DNA of 64,000 nucleotides. Source: DATFVJ01 sp963826515 (GTDB lineage Bacteria; Actinomycetota; Actinomycetes; Streptosporangiales; Streptosporangiaceae). The notes beneath the pieces were generated by a model that had not been told where the DNA came from, did not search any database, and was given only the letters and a program-made list of their open reading frames with translations. The stretch lies in contig CAWGXI010000006.1 of assembly GCA_963826515.1 (NCBI GenBank), positions 310,001 through 374,000 of the forward strand, in the 5' to 3' direction. Both the position numbers and the translations under genes were made by a program. Positions 25,494 through 34,507 of this stretch are shown here, one piece after another. How positions within the stretch are numbered: the first letter of the stretch is position 1; each line of letters opens with the position of its first letter.

Positions 25494-26114
25494 ATGGACG
25501 AGGCTGACGTGTTCGTGCTTGCCGACCACGCCCTGAACAGCGTGGTGGCCAAGATCGCCGACGACCAGTGGGACATCCCCATGCCCCCTGACTTCGCCAG
25601 GCGGGGCCGCGGCCCTGTGCCCACGCTGCGAGAGATCATCAACTACCACGCATACGACGACGCCTGGGTGCCCGACATGCTCTCTGGGCGCACTATGGAT
25701 GAGGTCGGCAAGGGGGCGTTCACCGGTGATCTGCTGGGCGCGGATCCGAAGGCGAGCTTCGCGGCCTTCGTGGACAAGGCATGCGCTGCGGCGCTGGCCC
25801 TTGACGACCTGGACAGGACGGTGCACTGCTCGTTCGGTGATTTCAGTGCCCGGGAGTACTTCTGGCAGATCAACATGTTCCGGGGGCTGCGTGCCCGCGA
25901 TATCGCCCGGGTCATCGGCGTGGCTCCCGGGTTGCCAGCTGACCTGGTCGAGGGCATCTGGGACGAGATCAGCCCTCATGCCGAGGAGTGGCGCGCCATC
26001 GGCGTCTTCCCGCCAGCAGTACCGGTCCACCCTGACGCCCCGCTGCTGGACCGTCTGCTCGGCCTAACCGGCCGTGACCCATATGCGCCAGCCGCCATTA
26101 ACGAAGGACACTAG
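25494..26114 (+). CDS. DinB/maleylpyruvate-isomerase-fold metal-binding protein
   Basis: 206 residues. Four-helix-bundle protein of the TIGR03086-like group: FVLADHALNSVVAKIADDQW, TLREIINYHAYDDAWVPDML, KASFAAFVDKACAAALALDD, and a C-terminal LLDRLLGLTGRDPY typical of that family. The histidine pattern (HALN, NYHAYDD) suggests a metal site. In actinobacteria relatives are thiol-dependent enzymes or of unknown function. ATG start with the duplicated Shine-Dalgarno. Confidence 0.75.
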   Translation: MDEADVFVLADHALNSVVAKIADDQWDIPMPPDFARRGRGPVPTLREIINYHAYDDAWVPDMLSGRTMDEVGKGAFTGDLLGADPKASFAAFVDKACAAALALDDLDRTVHCSFGDFSAREYFWQINMFRGLRARDIARVIGVAPGLPADLVEGIWDEISPHAEEWRAIGVFPPAVPVHPDAPLLDRLLGLTGRDPYAPAAINEGH

Positions 26115-26139
26115 GGCGTGGGTCCTTGGCGGCGCGGAT

Positions 26140-26235
26140 CGGCACCCGCACCACCAGGGACGCGGGCTCGGCAAGGCGATTATCCGGCACCTCGTGACAC
26201 TCTCGGGCGAGCAGCCGCCATCGAATCCGGAGTGT
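26140..26235 (+). pseudogene. GNAT acetyltransferase fragment
   Basis: HPHHQGRGLGKAIIRHL is the acetyl-CoA-binding motif A of GNAT enzymes (Q/R-x-x-G-x-G/A). Nothing before or after in the same frame fits the fold, and the frame stops soon after at SNPECARP. A short relic of a larger gene. Confidence 0.5.
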
Positions 26236-26284
26236 GCGAGGCCCTGACCACCATTGAAGCCTTAGCGGCACCGAACGATTCAAT

Positions 26285-27064
26285 TCACGCGCCGCTGCTT
26301 GCGGCGCCCCATGGGTCGTGGTCGGCCTGGGCCGACGTCTGGGCCGCGAGCAGTGAAGCCTTGAGCTGCATGTACTCCTCCGTGGACAGCATTCCTTTCG
26401 CATGGAGCTGTGCGAGCCGGTCGAGCCGGTCGAGCCGGTCTGCGAACTGAGCGGCGCCGGGCTCTGTGACTTCTGCCGCTTTCACAAGTCCACGGGCGGC
26501 GCTGCGCATCTCAAACGCGAGCACGCAGTAGATGACGCCGGTTACCACTGCCCACAGGCCGATGATCGTGATCAGCAGCGCAAGTGTGGCCTCGGGCCTG
26601 CGCATGGCCCAGATCCCGAGCAGCAGCTCGATCACGCCAACCGAGACCGTGAAACCCCAGTGCGGTAGCTCACGGCGGCGGGCGACGGAAGTGACGATGT
26701 GGAAGCTGCCGGACACGGCAAGCCATGCGCCGACGAAGAAGGCCAGGACGAGCAGGGAGGGGCCGGGCCAGGCAACGAGGACGACACCGGCGATGACTCC
26801 GGCGATCCCGGCGACGATTTGCTCGCCCGACGTCCTACCCGCGTACGCGGGACTGAAGGCGAGCGCGATCCCGCGGATGATGAAGACCAGGCCCGTGATG
26901 ATGACCAGGGCGTGCACGGTCCAGTCGGTGGCCAGGATCGCGAGCCCGAGCCCGATTGAGACGATGCCCGTGAGGAGCGGTATCCACCAAAGATGCCGGA
27001 GCTGGTCTCCAAGTTCGCGAAGCGGCGAGTGTGAGCCCTCGCCGAGGCTGGTGCTCTGGCTCAT
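26285..27064 (-). CDS. HdeD-family membrane protein with C-terminal SHOCT domain
   Basis: 259 residues. Six transmembrane helices in three pairs of the HdeD/DUF308 type (WWIPLLTGIVSIGLGLAILA, ALVIITGLVFIIRGIALAFS, GIAGVIAGVVLVAWPGPSLL and so on). The cytoplasmic C-terminus carries LAQLHAKGMLSTEEYMQLKA SLL, a SHOCT oligomerisation module. Just before it the peptide RLDRLDRLDRL is encoded by three perfect copies of GAGCCGGTC (plus strand 26414-26440). HdeD proteins are tied to acid or general stress. Confidence 0.85.
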   Translation of the reverse strand: MSQSTSLGEGSHSPLRELGDQLRHLWWIPLLTGIVSIGLGLAILATDWTVHALVIITGLVFIIRGIALAFSPAYAGRTSGEQIVAGIAGVIAGVVLVAWPGPSLLVLAFFVGAWLAVSGSFHIVTSVARRRELPHWGFTVSVGVIELLLGIWAMRRPEATLALLITIIGLWAVVTGVIYCVLAFEMRSAARGLVKAAEVTEPGAAQFADRLDRLDRLAQLHAKGMLSTEEYMQLKASLLAAQTSAQADHDPWGAASSGA

Positions 27065-27353
27065 CGGATCACCCCTTACAGCGTTTGCGGCACTGGCGGT
27101 TAACAGCCGCTCATTGTCATGATTCCCCGCAAGTCCGGGCCCGCTCCCACCTTCCTCGGGTGATGCCGACGGGCAACGTCAGGGACGTGCTCGCTGCCAC
27201 GCCCGGTGCCGGCTGGTTTGGCCCATTACGGCTGCCGCGTGCTGCGCCGCCCCTTGCCCGGCGTCGCCATCCGGGGGTCCGCTGCGGCGCGGTGCAGCAG
27301 CAAGCCGGCGGGCAATCGCGCAAGTGGCGGGTAGGCCCCGCAGTCGCGTCCCG

Positions 27354-27578
27354 TCACGACGGCGGTTCGGTGTAGTGGCGCTCCTCGTAGACTTCGGTCG
27401 CTGCGCGCCCGCGGCGCCGTGTGGCGAGGACCGCGATCGAGATGATCAGGCCGACCACGCCGGCGATCATCAAGATTACGCCGACGATTTGCAAATCGAC
27501 GTGCGCGGGTTTCCAGGTGACGCCAAACCGGAGAATTGCGCCAATGATGATGAGGGCCATGCTGCCACCGATTGTCAC
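27354..27578 (-). CDS. DUF6458-type two-helix membrane protein
   Basis: 74 residues: MTIGGSMALIIIGAILRFGV, then VDLQIVGVILMIAGVVGLII SIAVLATRRR. Two membrane helices, the loop TWKPAHVDLQ between them and a charged tail. This pattern (G-x-x-L-I-x-x-G-A-I-L-x-F-A-V) is a widespread actinobacterial family of unknown function. It lies in the same orientation as the HdeD gene but ~290 bases upstream of it, so probably has its own promoter. Confidence 0.8.
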   Translation of the reverse strand: MTIGGSMALIIIGAILRFGVTWKPAHVDLQIVGVILMIAGVVGLIISIAVLATRRRGRAATEVYEERHYTEPPS

Positions 27579-27947
27579 GGTCCTGCTACCTCCCGTGGGG
27601 CGAGCCGCCGTCTGGGTCCGGCGCAGGGATGAGCGCCCGGCCTGCCCGTTGTCGGATGGCTCCTGGCTGAGTCCTGGACACGTATTACATTTCCGCCAAA
27701 ATCCGGGCTTACGCCTCGCCCATCGGGGGTGAACGCGGCTCGCGCATCGCTGCTCAGCCTCGGCGCCGCCTACCGCCGCCGCACCGGGCGACCAGGGCGA
27801 CGCCCGTTCCTGGCCGCGGCGTCCGGTGCGGCGGTCCAGGTGGCGGCGTAGCCGCGGCAGGCCGGGCCGGCCCGCTTCTACCGGCCGCGCAATGAGCCGT
27901 CGCGCAGGAGGGGTGTCCCCGATGGCCGGTGCGGCGAGCGATCGCTG
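27579..27947. other. Intergenic
   Basis: No gene recognised. A plus-strand open run (27750-27851) reading SLGAAYRRRTGRPGRRPFLA could be the end of something lost, but there is no beginning. The DUF6458 promoter should be at the left end. Confidence 0.25.
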
Positions 27948-28106
27948 TCAGCGCAGCCTTCGAGGCATCAACGCGCCGATGAGCCAGAAGATCGGAAGGA
28001 ACAAGCCCACGATGAACATGACCCAGTGGCCCTTCCGTATCGAAATGATGCCGAGAGTGACGAGCAGGACGAAATAGACGATGCCGCCACTAGTGATCCA
28101 TACCAT
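27948..28106 (-). CDS. 52-residue two-helix membrane protein
   Basis: MVWITSGGIVYFVLLVTLGI, ISIRKGHWVMFIVGLFLPIF, WLIGALMPRRLR. Preceded by GGAGGGAGGG, a strong ribosome binding site. The R-K-G-H-W-V-M-F-x-x-G centre and I-G-A-L-x-P end recur in many actinobacteria. Function unknown; probably in the cytoplasmic membrane. Too short for routine gene calling. Confidence 0.75.
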   Translation of the reverse strand: MVWITSGGIVYFVLLVTLGIISIRKGHWVMFIVGLFLPIFWLIGALMPRRLR

Positions 28107-28282
28107 TGCGGCCCTCCCTCCTTGCGAGCATTGTCTGCGGCACCCTATGTGATCCGCACGCTAGCGCGCGCCGTCCCTGCTTGCGCTCCAGGCCCAGCCC
28201 GAGCTCACGCAAGTTGGCGGCCAGTTCCAGCCGTGCCACGCACGAGCCCGCCGCAGGCCCTGCCGCCCGGGCTCTGCGGGGC

Positions 28283-28437
28283 TCAGTCAGCCTCGACCGC
28301 GGCTCCGCACTGCGGGCAGTGAAAGAGCCGGCGCTTGGCGACGATGAAGGGGAATCCCATCGCTGGGATTTCCCGGGTGCCTGGACCGTTCCGTGGGTCG
28401 CGCATCGTCCAGCCTGGGTTTGGAGTTCTTTGGCCAT
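28283..28437 (-). pseudogene. Small zinc-ribbon protein, frameshifted
   Basis: Begins MAKELQTQAGRCATHGTVQA after a perfect GGAGGAAAAT leader. After APGK the family continues in another frame: EIPAMGFPFIVAKRRLFHCP, QCGAAVEAD, then TGA at 28283-28285. The joined product of ~51 residues carries C-x-x-H and C-x-x-C, a zinc ribbon. The unshifted frame loses the second cysteine pair. One base lost or gained near 28365. Confidence 0.65.
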
Positions 28438-28639
28438 ATTTTCCTCCTGTGATCGCATTGCCTGGTTTGCCAGGTTAACGCCTGGTTAACGCCCCGGGCG
28501 GCAGCGAGCTGAACCTGCGGGAGAGCGACACCCTTTGCGCGAAACTTTCGGTTATCGCTGCGACACGGGGAGTAGCCTGTTACCTTCTGAATTCTGCGAG
28601 GGGATGTGACTTCCTCCCGATCAGCGAGGGACAGCAATC

Positions 28640-31042
28640 ATGAGCCTGAGACGCCGATCCGTGCTCCTGAGGGTTGCCCTGCTCGTGTTAGTCCCGCTGG
28701 TCTTTTTGGTCGGCTTATTCACCTACACGGTCACCACATCAGTGAACGGTGCCCTCACGTTGATCCGATCCAAGGTGATGATGGACGACCTCGGGCAGCC
28801 CGTGGCGAGCCTGCAGCAGGCACTCACTCAAGAACGCGCTCAGACGAACGTCTATTACGCCCGGCCGACGCCCGCCGCGCTCGCTGCGTTGCAACGTCAG
28901 CAGACGGTCACAGACCACGCAGTCGCGTCCGTCACGGCGGCGACGGCCTCCTCGTCTGTCAGGCAGAATGCCTCGGCGGGCGGAAAGATGGCCATCGCGG
29001 CCCTCAGTAAAGGCCTAGCGAGCCTTTCCGGGCTCCGGGCCAGCATCACGCACATTTCGATCAGCGCTCAACAGGCATTCGCTGCCTACAGCGGCATGAT
29101 CGGTGCCAGCTACCAGGTCTTAGAGCAGGCGATCATCCAAGAGGGCAACTCCACGCAGGTTCTTCCCGGGATCGCGGTCATTGAACTGGCGATATCCAAC
29201 GAGTACCTCCAGCAGGAGAGTGCGCTGCTGGACGGTAACTTTGCTGCGCATGCATTCCCCGCGAGCGCTCACCAGGTTTTCGTGCGCCTGGTCGGAGCGC
29301 ACCGCTTGCTGTACGCCCAGAGTTATTCGTACCTCGATCAGGCAGACCGCACCGGCCTGAACCATGACGTCAGCCCGCAAACGGCGCGGGCCCTTGCCAC
29401 GCTGGAGGACAGGCTTGTCGCGAGCGACGCGCCAAAAAAAGCGCCCCCGGTGCATCCCGCGACTTGGAATAGAACAGTCGCCACGCTCAGCGGACAGATC
29501 CAGCAGGCGGTGGGACAGGCGGAAGCGCGGCTGGCATCGGGAGCCCGGTCGCAGGCCAATGCCAAGCTCCACAAGCTCTACCTGGCCGGCGGCCTGGGCC
29601 TGGCCGCAGTTATTGCGTCCCTGGTCTTGTCCGTGTGGATCGCTGTCAAGCTGACCCGGCAGCTGCACAGCCTGCGCGACTCAGCCCTGGAAATGGCAAA
29701 TGTCCGCCTCCCCGGCGTGGTGCGGCGCCTTCGCGCAGGCGAGGATGTGGACGTCGGCGCGCAGGTGCCGCAGCTGGAGGCCACCGCAGACGAGATCGGA
29801 CAGGTCAAGGCGGCATTCAACACCGCACAGCGGACAGCAGTGCAGGCGGCCGTGGACGAGGCGAGAGTGCGCCGCGGCATAAATGACGTCTTCAGAAACC
29901 TGGCCAGGCGGAGCCAGTCGCTACTGGAACGTCAGCTGGCGCTGCTCGACGCCCTCGAGCGGCGGGCGGCGGAGCCGGACGATCTAGAAGGACTGTTCCG
30001 AATTGATCACCTCACCACACGCATGCGCCGCAACGCCGAGAGCCTGATCGTCTTGGCGGGTGACTCGCCCAAGCGGGCATTCCACGACCCGGTGCCCTTC
30101 GTGGATGTGCTGCGCGCAGCCGCGGCCGAGGTCGAGGATTACACGCGGGTCAAGGTAATCTCCCGGACACCGGCAGCACTGGCAGGCCCTGCGGTGGCGG
30201 ATGTGATCCACATGCTCGCCGAGTTCGTGGAGAACGCCACGATCTTTTCCCCGTCCGACACCGAGGTCCGCATAACCGGGGATCTCGTGGCGAACGGTTT
30301 TGCGGTCGACATCGAGGACCGCGGGCAGGGCATGCGGGACGAGGAGATCGCCGCCGCCAATACCAGCCTGGCGGAGCCGCCGCTGTTCGACTTGTCGGGT
30401 TCGGGCCAGCTCGGCCTCTTCGTTGCGGCGCAGCTTGCCCGGCGACACAGCATCCGGGTGACGCTTCGCCACTCCGCTTACGGCGGTGTGATGGCCATCG
30501 TCCTGATCCCGCGAGATCTGGTGGTTCCCGCCGATGCCATTGGCCACGATGGCGTTCGCGGCCGTGCGCCGGGCGGCCGCATCACAACGGCGGTCCGCAA
30601 AGCTGTCACGGCGCAACCTGTCACAGGGGCGCAACCCGCGACAGGCCCCCGGGACCCGGCCGCCGCGGCCTTTCCGGACTTCCCGCGTTCCTACTCCCTC
30701 CCCGAGACCGGCCCACCAGAACCGGTCAACGGAAACGGCGCGGCCGAACCAGCAGCTTTCGCGGCGGCAACGGCGCCAAGTGCTCCTGATCCCGTCGACT
30801 CACCACTTGGGCGGACCGAGAATGGCCTGCCACAGCGGGTCCGCCAGGCGAGCCTGGCACCGCAGCTGCGGGGGACGACGGCTCCGCCATCGCCCGCCGG
30901 CGAAGCGGCAAGCTCCCGTTCGCCTGAGACGGCACGCAGCTTAATGTCAGCCTTCCGGCAAGGCTGGCAGCGCGGCCTGTCCGATGCCGACGTCGGACAG
31001 GACGATGGCACAGACCCGCAGCAGCACGGGGAGAGTCAATGA
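28640..31042 (+). CDS. cvnA: Conservon sensor histidine-kinase-like protein CvnA
   Basis: First gene of a cvnABCD conservon. 800 residues: a transmembrane helix at about 10-33, an extracytoplasmic nitrate/nitrite-sensor-like helical domain (about 35-310, VASLQQALTQERAQTNVYYA), a second helix (about 313-336), a HAMP-like linker, a dimerisation region (RSQSLLERQLALLDALERRA) and an ATPase domain with N-box MLAEFVENATIFSP and glycine box DIEDRGQGM. The last ~200 residues are a Pro/Ala-rich disordered tail. In Streptomyces CvnA recruits the other members at the membrane. The stop overlaps cvnB as ATGA. Confidence 0.93.
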   Translation: MSLRRRSVLLRVALLVLVPLVFLVGLFTYTVTTSVNGALTLIRSKVMMDDLGQPVASLQQALTQERAQTNVYYARPTPAALAALQRQQTVTDHAVASVTAATASSSVRQNASAGGKMAIAALSKGLASLSGLRASITHISISAQQAFAAYSGMIGASYQVLEQAIIQEGNSTQVLPGIAVIELAISNEYLQQESALLDGNFAAHAFPASAHQVFVRLVGAHRLLYAQSYSYLDQADRTGLNHDVSPQTARALATLEDRLVASDAPKKAPPVHPATWNRTVATLSGQIQQAVGQAEARLASGARSQANAKLHKLYLAGGLGLAAVIASLVLSVWIAVKLTRQLHSLRDSALEMANVRLPGVVRRLRAGEDVDVGAQVPQLEATADEIGQVKAAFNTAQRTAVQAAVDEARVRRGINDVFRNLARRSQSLLERQLALLDALERRAAEPDDLEGLFRIDHLTTRMRRNAESLIVLAGDSPKRAFHDPVPFVDVLRAAAAEVEDYTRVKVISRTPAALAGPAVADVIHMLAEFVENATIFSPSDTEVRITGDLVANGFAVDIEDRGQGMRDEEIAAANTSLAEPPLFDLSGSGQLGLFVAAQLARRHSIRVTLRHSAYGGVMAIVLIPRDLVVPADAIGHDGVRGRAPGGRITTAVRKAVTAQPVTGAQPATGPRDPAAAAFPDFPRSYSLPETGPPEPVNGNGAAEPAAFAAATAPSAPDPVDSPLGRTENGLPQRVRQASLAPQLRGTTAPPSPAGEAASSRSPETARSLMSAFRQGWQRGLSDADVGQDDGTDPQQHGESQ

Positions 31043-31488
31043 ACATGAACTTCGCCAGCCAGCCGCCACAACGGACCACGCGCACCGACAGCCACCTCGA
31101 CCGGCTCCTGGACGACCTGGTAGCACGCGCTGCGCACGTCCAGAAGGCAGCCGTTCTTTCCCGGGATGGCTTTGCCCTGGGCACCTCCGCGGCACTCAGC
31201 CGCGAGGACGCAGAACACCTTTCGGCCCTTGCAGCCGGACTTCAGAGCCTTGCCAACGGCGGCGCACTTCACTTCGGCGCGGGCAAGGTCCGCCAGACGG
31301 TCATCGAGATGGACCGCGGTTTCCTGTTCGTGACAGCCGCCGGCGAGGGAAGCTGCCTCGCCGTCCTCGCCGCCCAGGAAGCGGACGTCGGCCTCCTTGG
31401 CTACGAAATGGCCCTGATCGTAAAGCGGTTGGGACGGCACATGGCGGTCAACAGCCCGCCGGTGCCCGGAGCCGGCGAAGCGATGTGA
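31039..31488 (+). CDS. cvnB: Conservon roadblock/LC7 protein CvnB
   Basis: 149 residues of roadblock/LC7 fold: RLLDDLVARAAHVQKAAVLS RDG, then LSREDAEHLSALAAGLQSLA and VRQTVIEMDRGFLFVTAAGE. These proteins act as regulators of small GTPases, here CvnD. Translation is coupled to cvnA by ATGA. The first ~15 residues (polar, Gln/Thr-rich) are outside the fold. Confidence 0.93.
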   Translation: MNMNFASQPPQRTTRTDSHLDRLLDDLVARAAHVQKAAVLSRDGFALGTSAALSREDAEHLSALAAGLQSLANGGALHFGAGKVRQTVIEMDRGFLFVTAAGEGSCLAVLAAQEADVGLLGYEMALIVKRLGRHMAVNSPPVPGAGEAM

Positions 31489-31495
31489 AAGGGCC

Positions 31496-31867
31496 GTGGC
31501 TCCAACTGATGATCGGCGGCCTGACCCGGGACCCGGCCCTGTGGTGCGCCCTTACGCGCTCGTCCGCGGCCGGACGAGGCCGACCGGGGAGGTACTCGAC
31601 GTCATCTCGATGGTTTACTCGCCGCGAACGTCCGTGCCTGATCCCGCCGACCTTGAACCAGAGCATCTGGCGGTACTCCAACAGTGCGGGAACCCCATAT
31701 CCGTGGCGGATCTGGCATCCACGCTTGACCTGCCGCTCGGCGTGATCCGCATTCTGCTCGGGGACCTCCGCGACCGCGGCCTCCTCGGAATTCACCGGCC
31801 CCGCCCCGAGCTGCTCACCGACGTCCGGCTTCTGAGAGAGGTGGCCGATGGCCTACGACGACTTTGA
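31496..31867 (+). CDS. cvnC: Conservon DUF742 protein CvnC
   Basis: 123 residues, GTG start close after cvnB. DUF742 landmarks: VRPYALVRGRTRPTG near the start, LEPEHLAVLQQCGNPISVAD and LASTLDLPLGVIRILLGDLR, a winged-helix-like part. Its 3' end overlaps cvnD by 20 bases, so the two are co-translated. Thought to link the roadblock and GTPase components; exact role not settled. Confidence 0.92.
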   Translation: MAPTDDRRPDPGPGPVVRPYALVRGRTRPTGEVLDVISMVYSPRTSVPDPADLEPEHLAVLQQCGNPISVADLASTLDLPLGVIRILLGDLRDRGLLGIHRPRPELLTDVRLLREVADGLRRL

Positions 31868-32480
31868 TGCTCCCGGCCAGGTTGCCCACGACGAGGGTGC
31901 CGCGCCGGTTGCCGTCAAGATCTTAGTCGCGGGCGGCTTCGGCGTTGGCAAGACGACGCTCGTGAGCGCGCTCACGGAGATACAGCCACTGCGCACAGAG
32001 GAGAATCTCAGCCGTCCCGGGGCGGATATCGACGTGATCACCGGTGTCGAAGGCAAGCAGACCACCACCGTCGCCATGGACTTCGGGCGGATCACCATCC
32101 ATGCCGGACTAGTGATCTACCTTTTTGGGATGCCCGGGCAGGAACGCTTCTGGTTCATGTGGGACGACCTTTCGCACGGGACCCTCGGGGCCGTCGTCCT
32201 GGCTGACACCAGGCGCCTCGCCGACTGCTTTCCGCCCATCGACTACTTCGAGTACCGCAACACCCCGTTCATCGTCGCGCTTAACTGCTTCGACGGGGCG
32301 CACCGTCACGAGGTGGCCGAGATCCGGCGGGCTCTCGGCATCGACGCAGATGTGCCGATTGTCATGTGTGACGCCCGCGAACGGGCGTCGAGCCGGAACG
32401 CGCTGGTCGCCTTGGTCGATCACGCGATCGCCCTGCTGGGTTTCGGCTTGCGGGCGCCGAGTTCGTCAGGCGGAAGCTGA
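31848..32480 (+). CDS. cvnD: Conservon small GTPase CvnD
   Basis: 210 residues. Walker A is GGFGVGKTTL (about 29-38). TVAMDFGRITI and LFGMPGQERFWFMW carry the switch II D/G-Q-E pattern with Gly-Met-Pro-Gly-Gln. ALNCFDG stands at the usual N-K-x-D position (as in other conservon GTPases, not canonical). CvnD GTPases work with CvnB as a membrane-linked switch affecting development and antibiotic production in streptomycetes. Confidence 0.93.
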   Translation: MAYDDFDAPGQVAHDEGAAPVAVKILVAGGFGVGKTTLVSALTEIQPLRTEENLSRPGADIDVITGVEGKQTTTVAMDFGRITIHAGLVIYLFGMPGQERFWFMWDDLSHGTLGAVVLADTRRLADCFPPIDYFEYRNTPFIVALNCFDGAHRHEVAEIRRALGIDADVPIVMCDARERASSRNALVALVDHAIALLGFGLRAPSSSGGS

Positions 32481-32515
32481 GGATTCCCCGTGGCTGTCAG
32501 CGGAGGAGCCACCGA

Positions 32516-33320
32516 TCAAGGTGCCGAGGAGAGCCCGGTGTCCGAGAACTGTTTCAACGGGCCGCGACAGCCTTGCTTGAAGATCTTGTTTGCCGTGGCG
32601 CTGAGGATGCCGGTCCTGGGCGGCCCAAGGAAGAGATTCTGAACCTGGCGGTACGGTTGGCCGGTATCGCGGTGCGCTAGCGGCGGGGCGCCCGCCTTTT
32701 GCGCGGCCTCCACGAAGCTGTTGGCCTGCCGAAGTGCGCGAACGTCGTCGGCCATCCGGTCCAGCAGCAACGCGCGCAGCACGACGCCCGCCGCGTCGAA
32801 GACATCAGGCTCGGTAGGCCGGCAGGCAGGGCCTGCGGGAGGTCAGGGTCGGGTGTGGTGGCAACGATGATGACCCGGTCTGCCCCCAAGGCGAGCGCCG
32901 GGTTGATGGGTGCATTTTGCCTGACACCTCCGTCGACGAACCACCCGTCAACCGCGGGAAGCTGGCTGATGTGGATCGGAAGGAACGCCATCGGGATGGC
33001 GGCAGACGCCACGACGTGCGGGGCGGCCAGGCTCACCGGCACATAGTCGATGCCACGAACGTCATCCGCAGGTGGATGCGCTAAGCCTTTCCCTGCAGGA
33101 AGATGATTGTGCGGCCGCTGCTAGGTGAAGTGGTCACGATGCCCGCGCCGTGAGCCCAGCCCTTACCGCCATCCAGATTGTCGCGCAGCTGGCCCCAATT
33201 GACCTTCTTCTCCAGCGTGCGCTGCAGTACCGCCGTGTCAAGCAGGCTATTGAGCTGGCCGCGGCCCAGCAGCTCCGCAGCGTAAGAGGCAACATTCCGG
33301 ATGGCCGTTCGCGTTAGTTG
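32516..33320 (-). pseudogene. Patatin-like phospholipase, 5'-truncated and frameshifted
   Basis: Pieces in different frames: YAAELLGRGQLNSLLDTAVL, QRTLEKKVNWGQLRDNL; then, after a shift near 33085, VPVSLAAPHVVASAAIPMAF, LPAVDGWFVDGGVRQNAPIN with the catalytic-dyad D-G-G; then after another shift RALLLDRMADDVRALRQANS and onward to the stop. The G-x-S-x-G nucleophile elbow and oxyanion motif should lie upstream, where an APC permease remnant starts instead. Non-functional. Confidence 0.7.
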
Positions 33321-33344
33321 TTAGTCCTCCAACCGGCCGGTGAA

Positions 33345-33545
33345 ACGCCCGGACCGCGAGCCGAGGCGCCATCAGGCCCGTGATCTCGGCGAGCACGAAT
33401 GCCCACCCGGCCAGAAACCCAGCCGAGGTGCCCAGTCCGCGCGCGTTCTACCTGCAGAGCCCGCCCGCCGACGGGAGATGCCGCGCGAGCTGGCCGATGG
33501 TGACGGCCACCAGCACACAAGCGATGAACGGTTCGTGCCGGCCGC
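33345..33545 (-). pseudogene. APC amino-acid permease fragment with internal stop
   Basis: Reading EPFIACVLVAVTIGQLARHL, PSAGGLCR, a TAG stop, then NARGLGTSAGFLAGWAFVLA EITGLMAP. This matches helices 2-3 of APC-family permeases (…LPSAGGLYTYAARGLGTSAGFLAGW…). About 65 codons remain of a ~450-residue transporter and the internal stop shows decay. Confidence 0.65.
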
Positions 33546-33885
33546 CGCGGGGACAGACGTGACCGTCGAGGCGACGATTCCGGACGGATCGGCCGGCCAC
33601 GGTGGGACCGCGTGGGTCCGCGTCGTGCCGAAGTGGTCCGGCGCCTGGTGCGCTCGCCGGGATACCGCGCCCCGTCCCCAGCGGGAGCTAGCCCGGCTCG
33701 CCGTCGGCGTTTACTACCGGAGCCGGCGTCAGTTGCGCGGTGGCTGGCGGCTGTCTTCGGGTTGGAGTCGCCGGATCCGCTCTGCCGGAAAAACCTGATC
33801 CGCTCTCGAAATACATCGGTGGACCTTCGCTCAGGCCCGGGCCGCGGCAACTATGATCCCGGGCCGGTTTCTGGCGAGGCGCGGC
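33546..33885. other. Intergenic, no recognised gene
   Basis: Open frames on both strands are Arg/Ser-rich without family similarity. May contain unrecognisable remains of the permease gene on the left. Confidence 0.25.
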
Positions 33886-34372
33886 TCACCCGCTGAGCAC
33901 ACTCCGCGCGTCGGCGAAGCGTGGGGCGCCGTCTTCGCATGTGACCCGGGCGCCGTTCGCCGTGAAGCTGATGGCGTGATACCAGCCGGAAAGCATGAGC
34001 AGAGCCAGCAGCTGCTCCTCGGTGAACAGCCGGGCCATCATGGATCCGACGCGGCGCCGTGAGTAAGTGAGGCGATCTGCTGGTCGGAGAGGCCGACCCG
34101 CCCGGCGAAGAACGTCACGTGAACTCCCCACTCGTGCTCGCACCGGCATCTGGCGCACGTGCGGTCGATGATGATCTCGCGGTCGCGCATCGGCATAGCC
34201 GCTTGCTGCGCTCATAGCTGCCCCAGCCGCCCATGGCGGAAGCCATCGGAAGGTTCCGCACGAAGGTGCGGAACGGCAGGATCGGCGGGACGCCTGGCGG
34301 CATCATGGCGTCGAGGCGTTCAGCGACCTCGGGCGGGTACGGCGGGCAGGCGGGATCGATCCGGGCCACCAT
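33886..34372 (-). pseudogene. Carboxymuconolactone-decarboxylase-family gene, frameshifted
   Basis: ATG 34372 follows GGAGG. The N-terminus MVARIDPACPPYPPEVAERL, then MPPGVPPILPFRTFVRNLP, leads into a second frame with RDREIIIDRTCARCRCEHEW and GLSDQQIASLTHGAASDP (the C-x-x-C active-site region with following histidine), and a third frame ends with LFTEEQLLALLMLSGWYHAI. Parts between the second and third piece are missing. AhpD-like fold. Two GTTTC...GAAAC boxes sit upstream. Confidence 0.7.
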
Positions 34373-34384
34373 GGGTTCCTCCGT

Positions 34385-34436
34385 GTTTCTGATTCCGGAA
34401 CGTCCTGGCCGCCGTATCGTTTCTGATACCGAAACG
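34385..34436 (-). promoter_or_regulatory. Two GTTTCTGATNCCGNAAC operator-like boxes
   Basis: GTTTCtgattccGGAAC (34385-34401) and CGTTTCtgataccGAAACG (34418-34436) are near-identical palindromic sites with centres ~34 bases apart, just upstream of the carboxymuconolactone-decarboxylase-family start. Sites with such GTTTC/GAAAC arms are common for TetR-type repressors. No intact regulator gene is adjacent. Confidence 0.6.
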
Positions 34437-34507
34437 CAACGGCGGCGCGAGTCCAACCCGGCCCGGTAAGTCCCAGCGGGGGGTGCCTGGCCTGATCCGC
34501 GCGTAGA

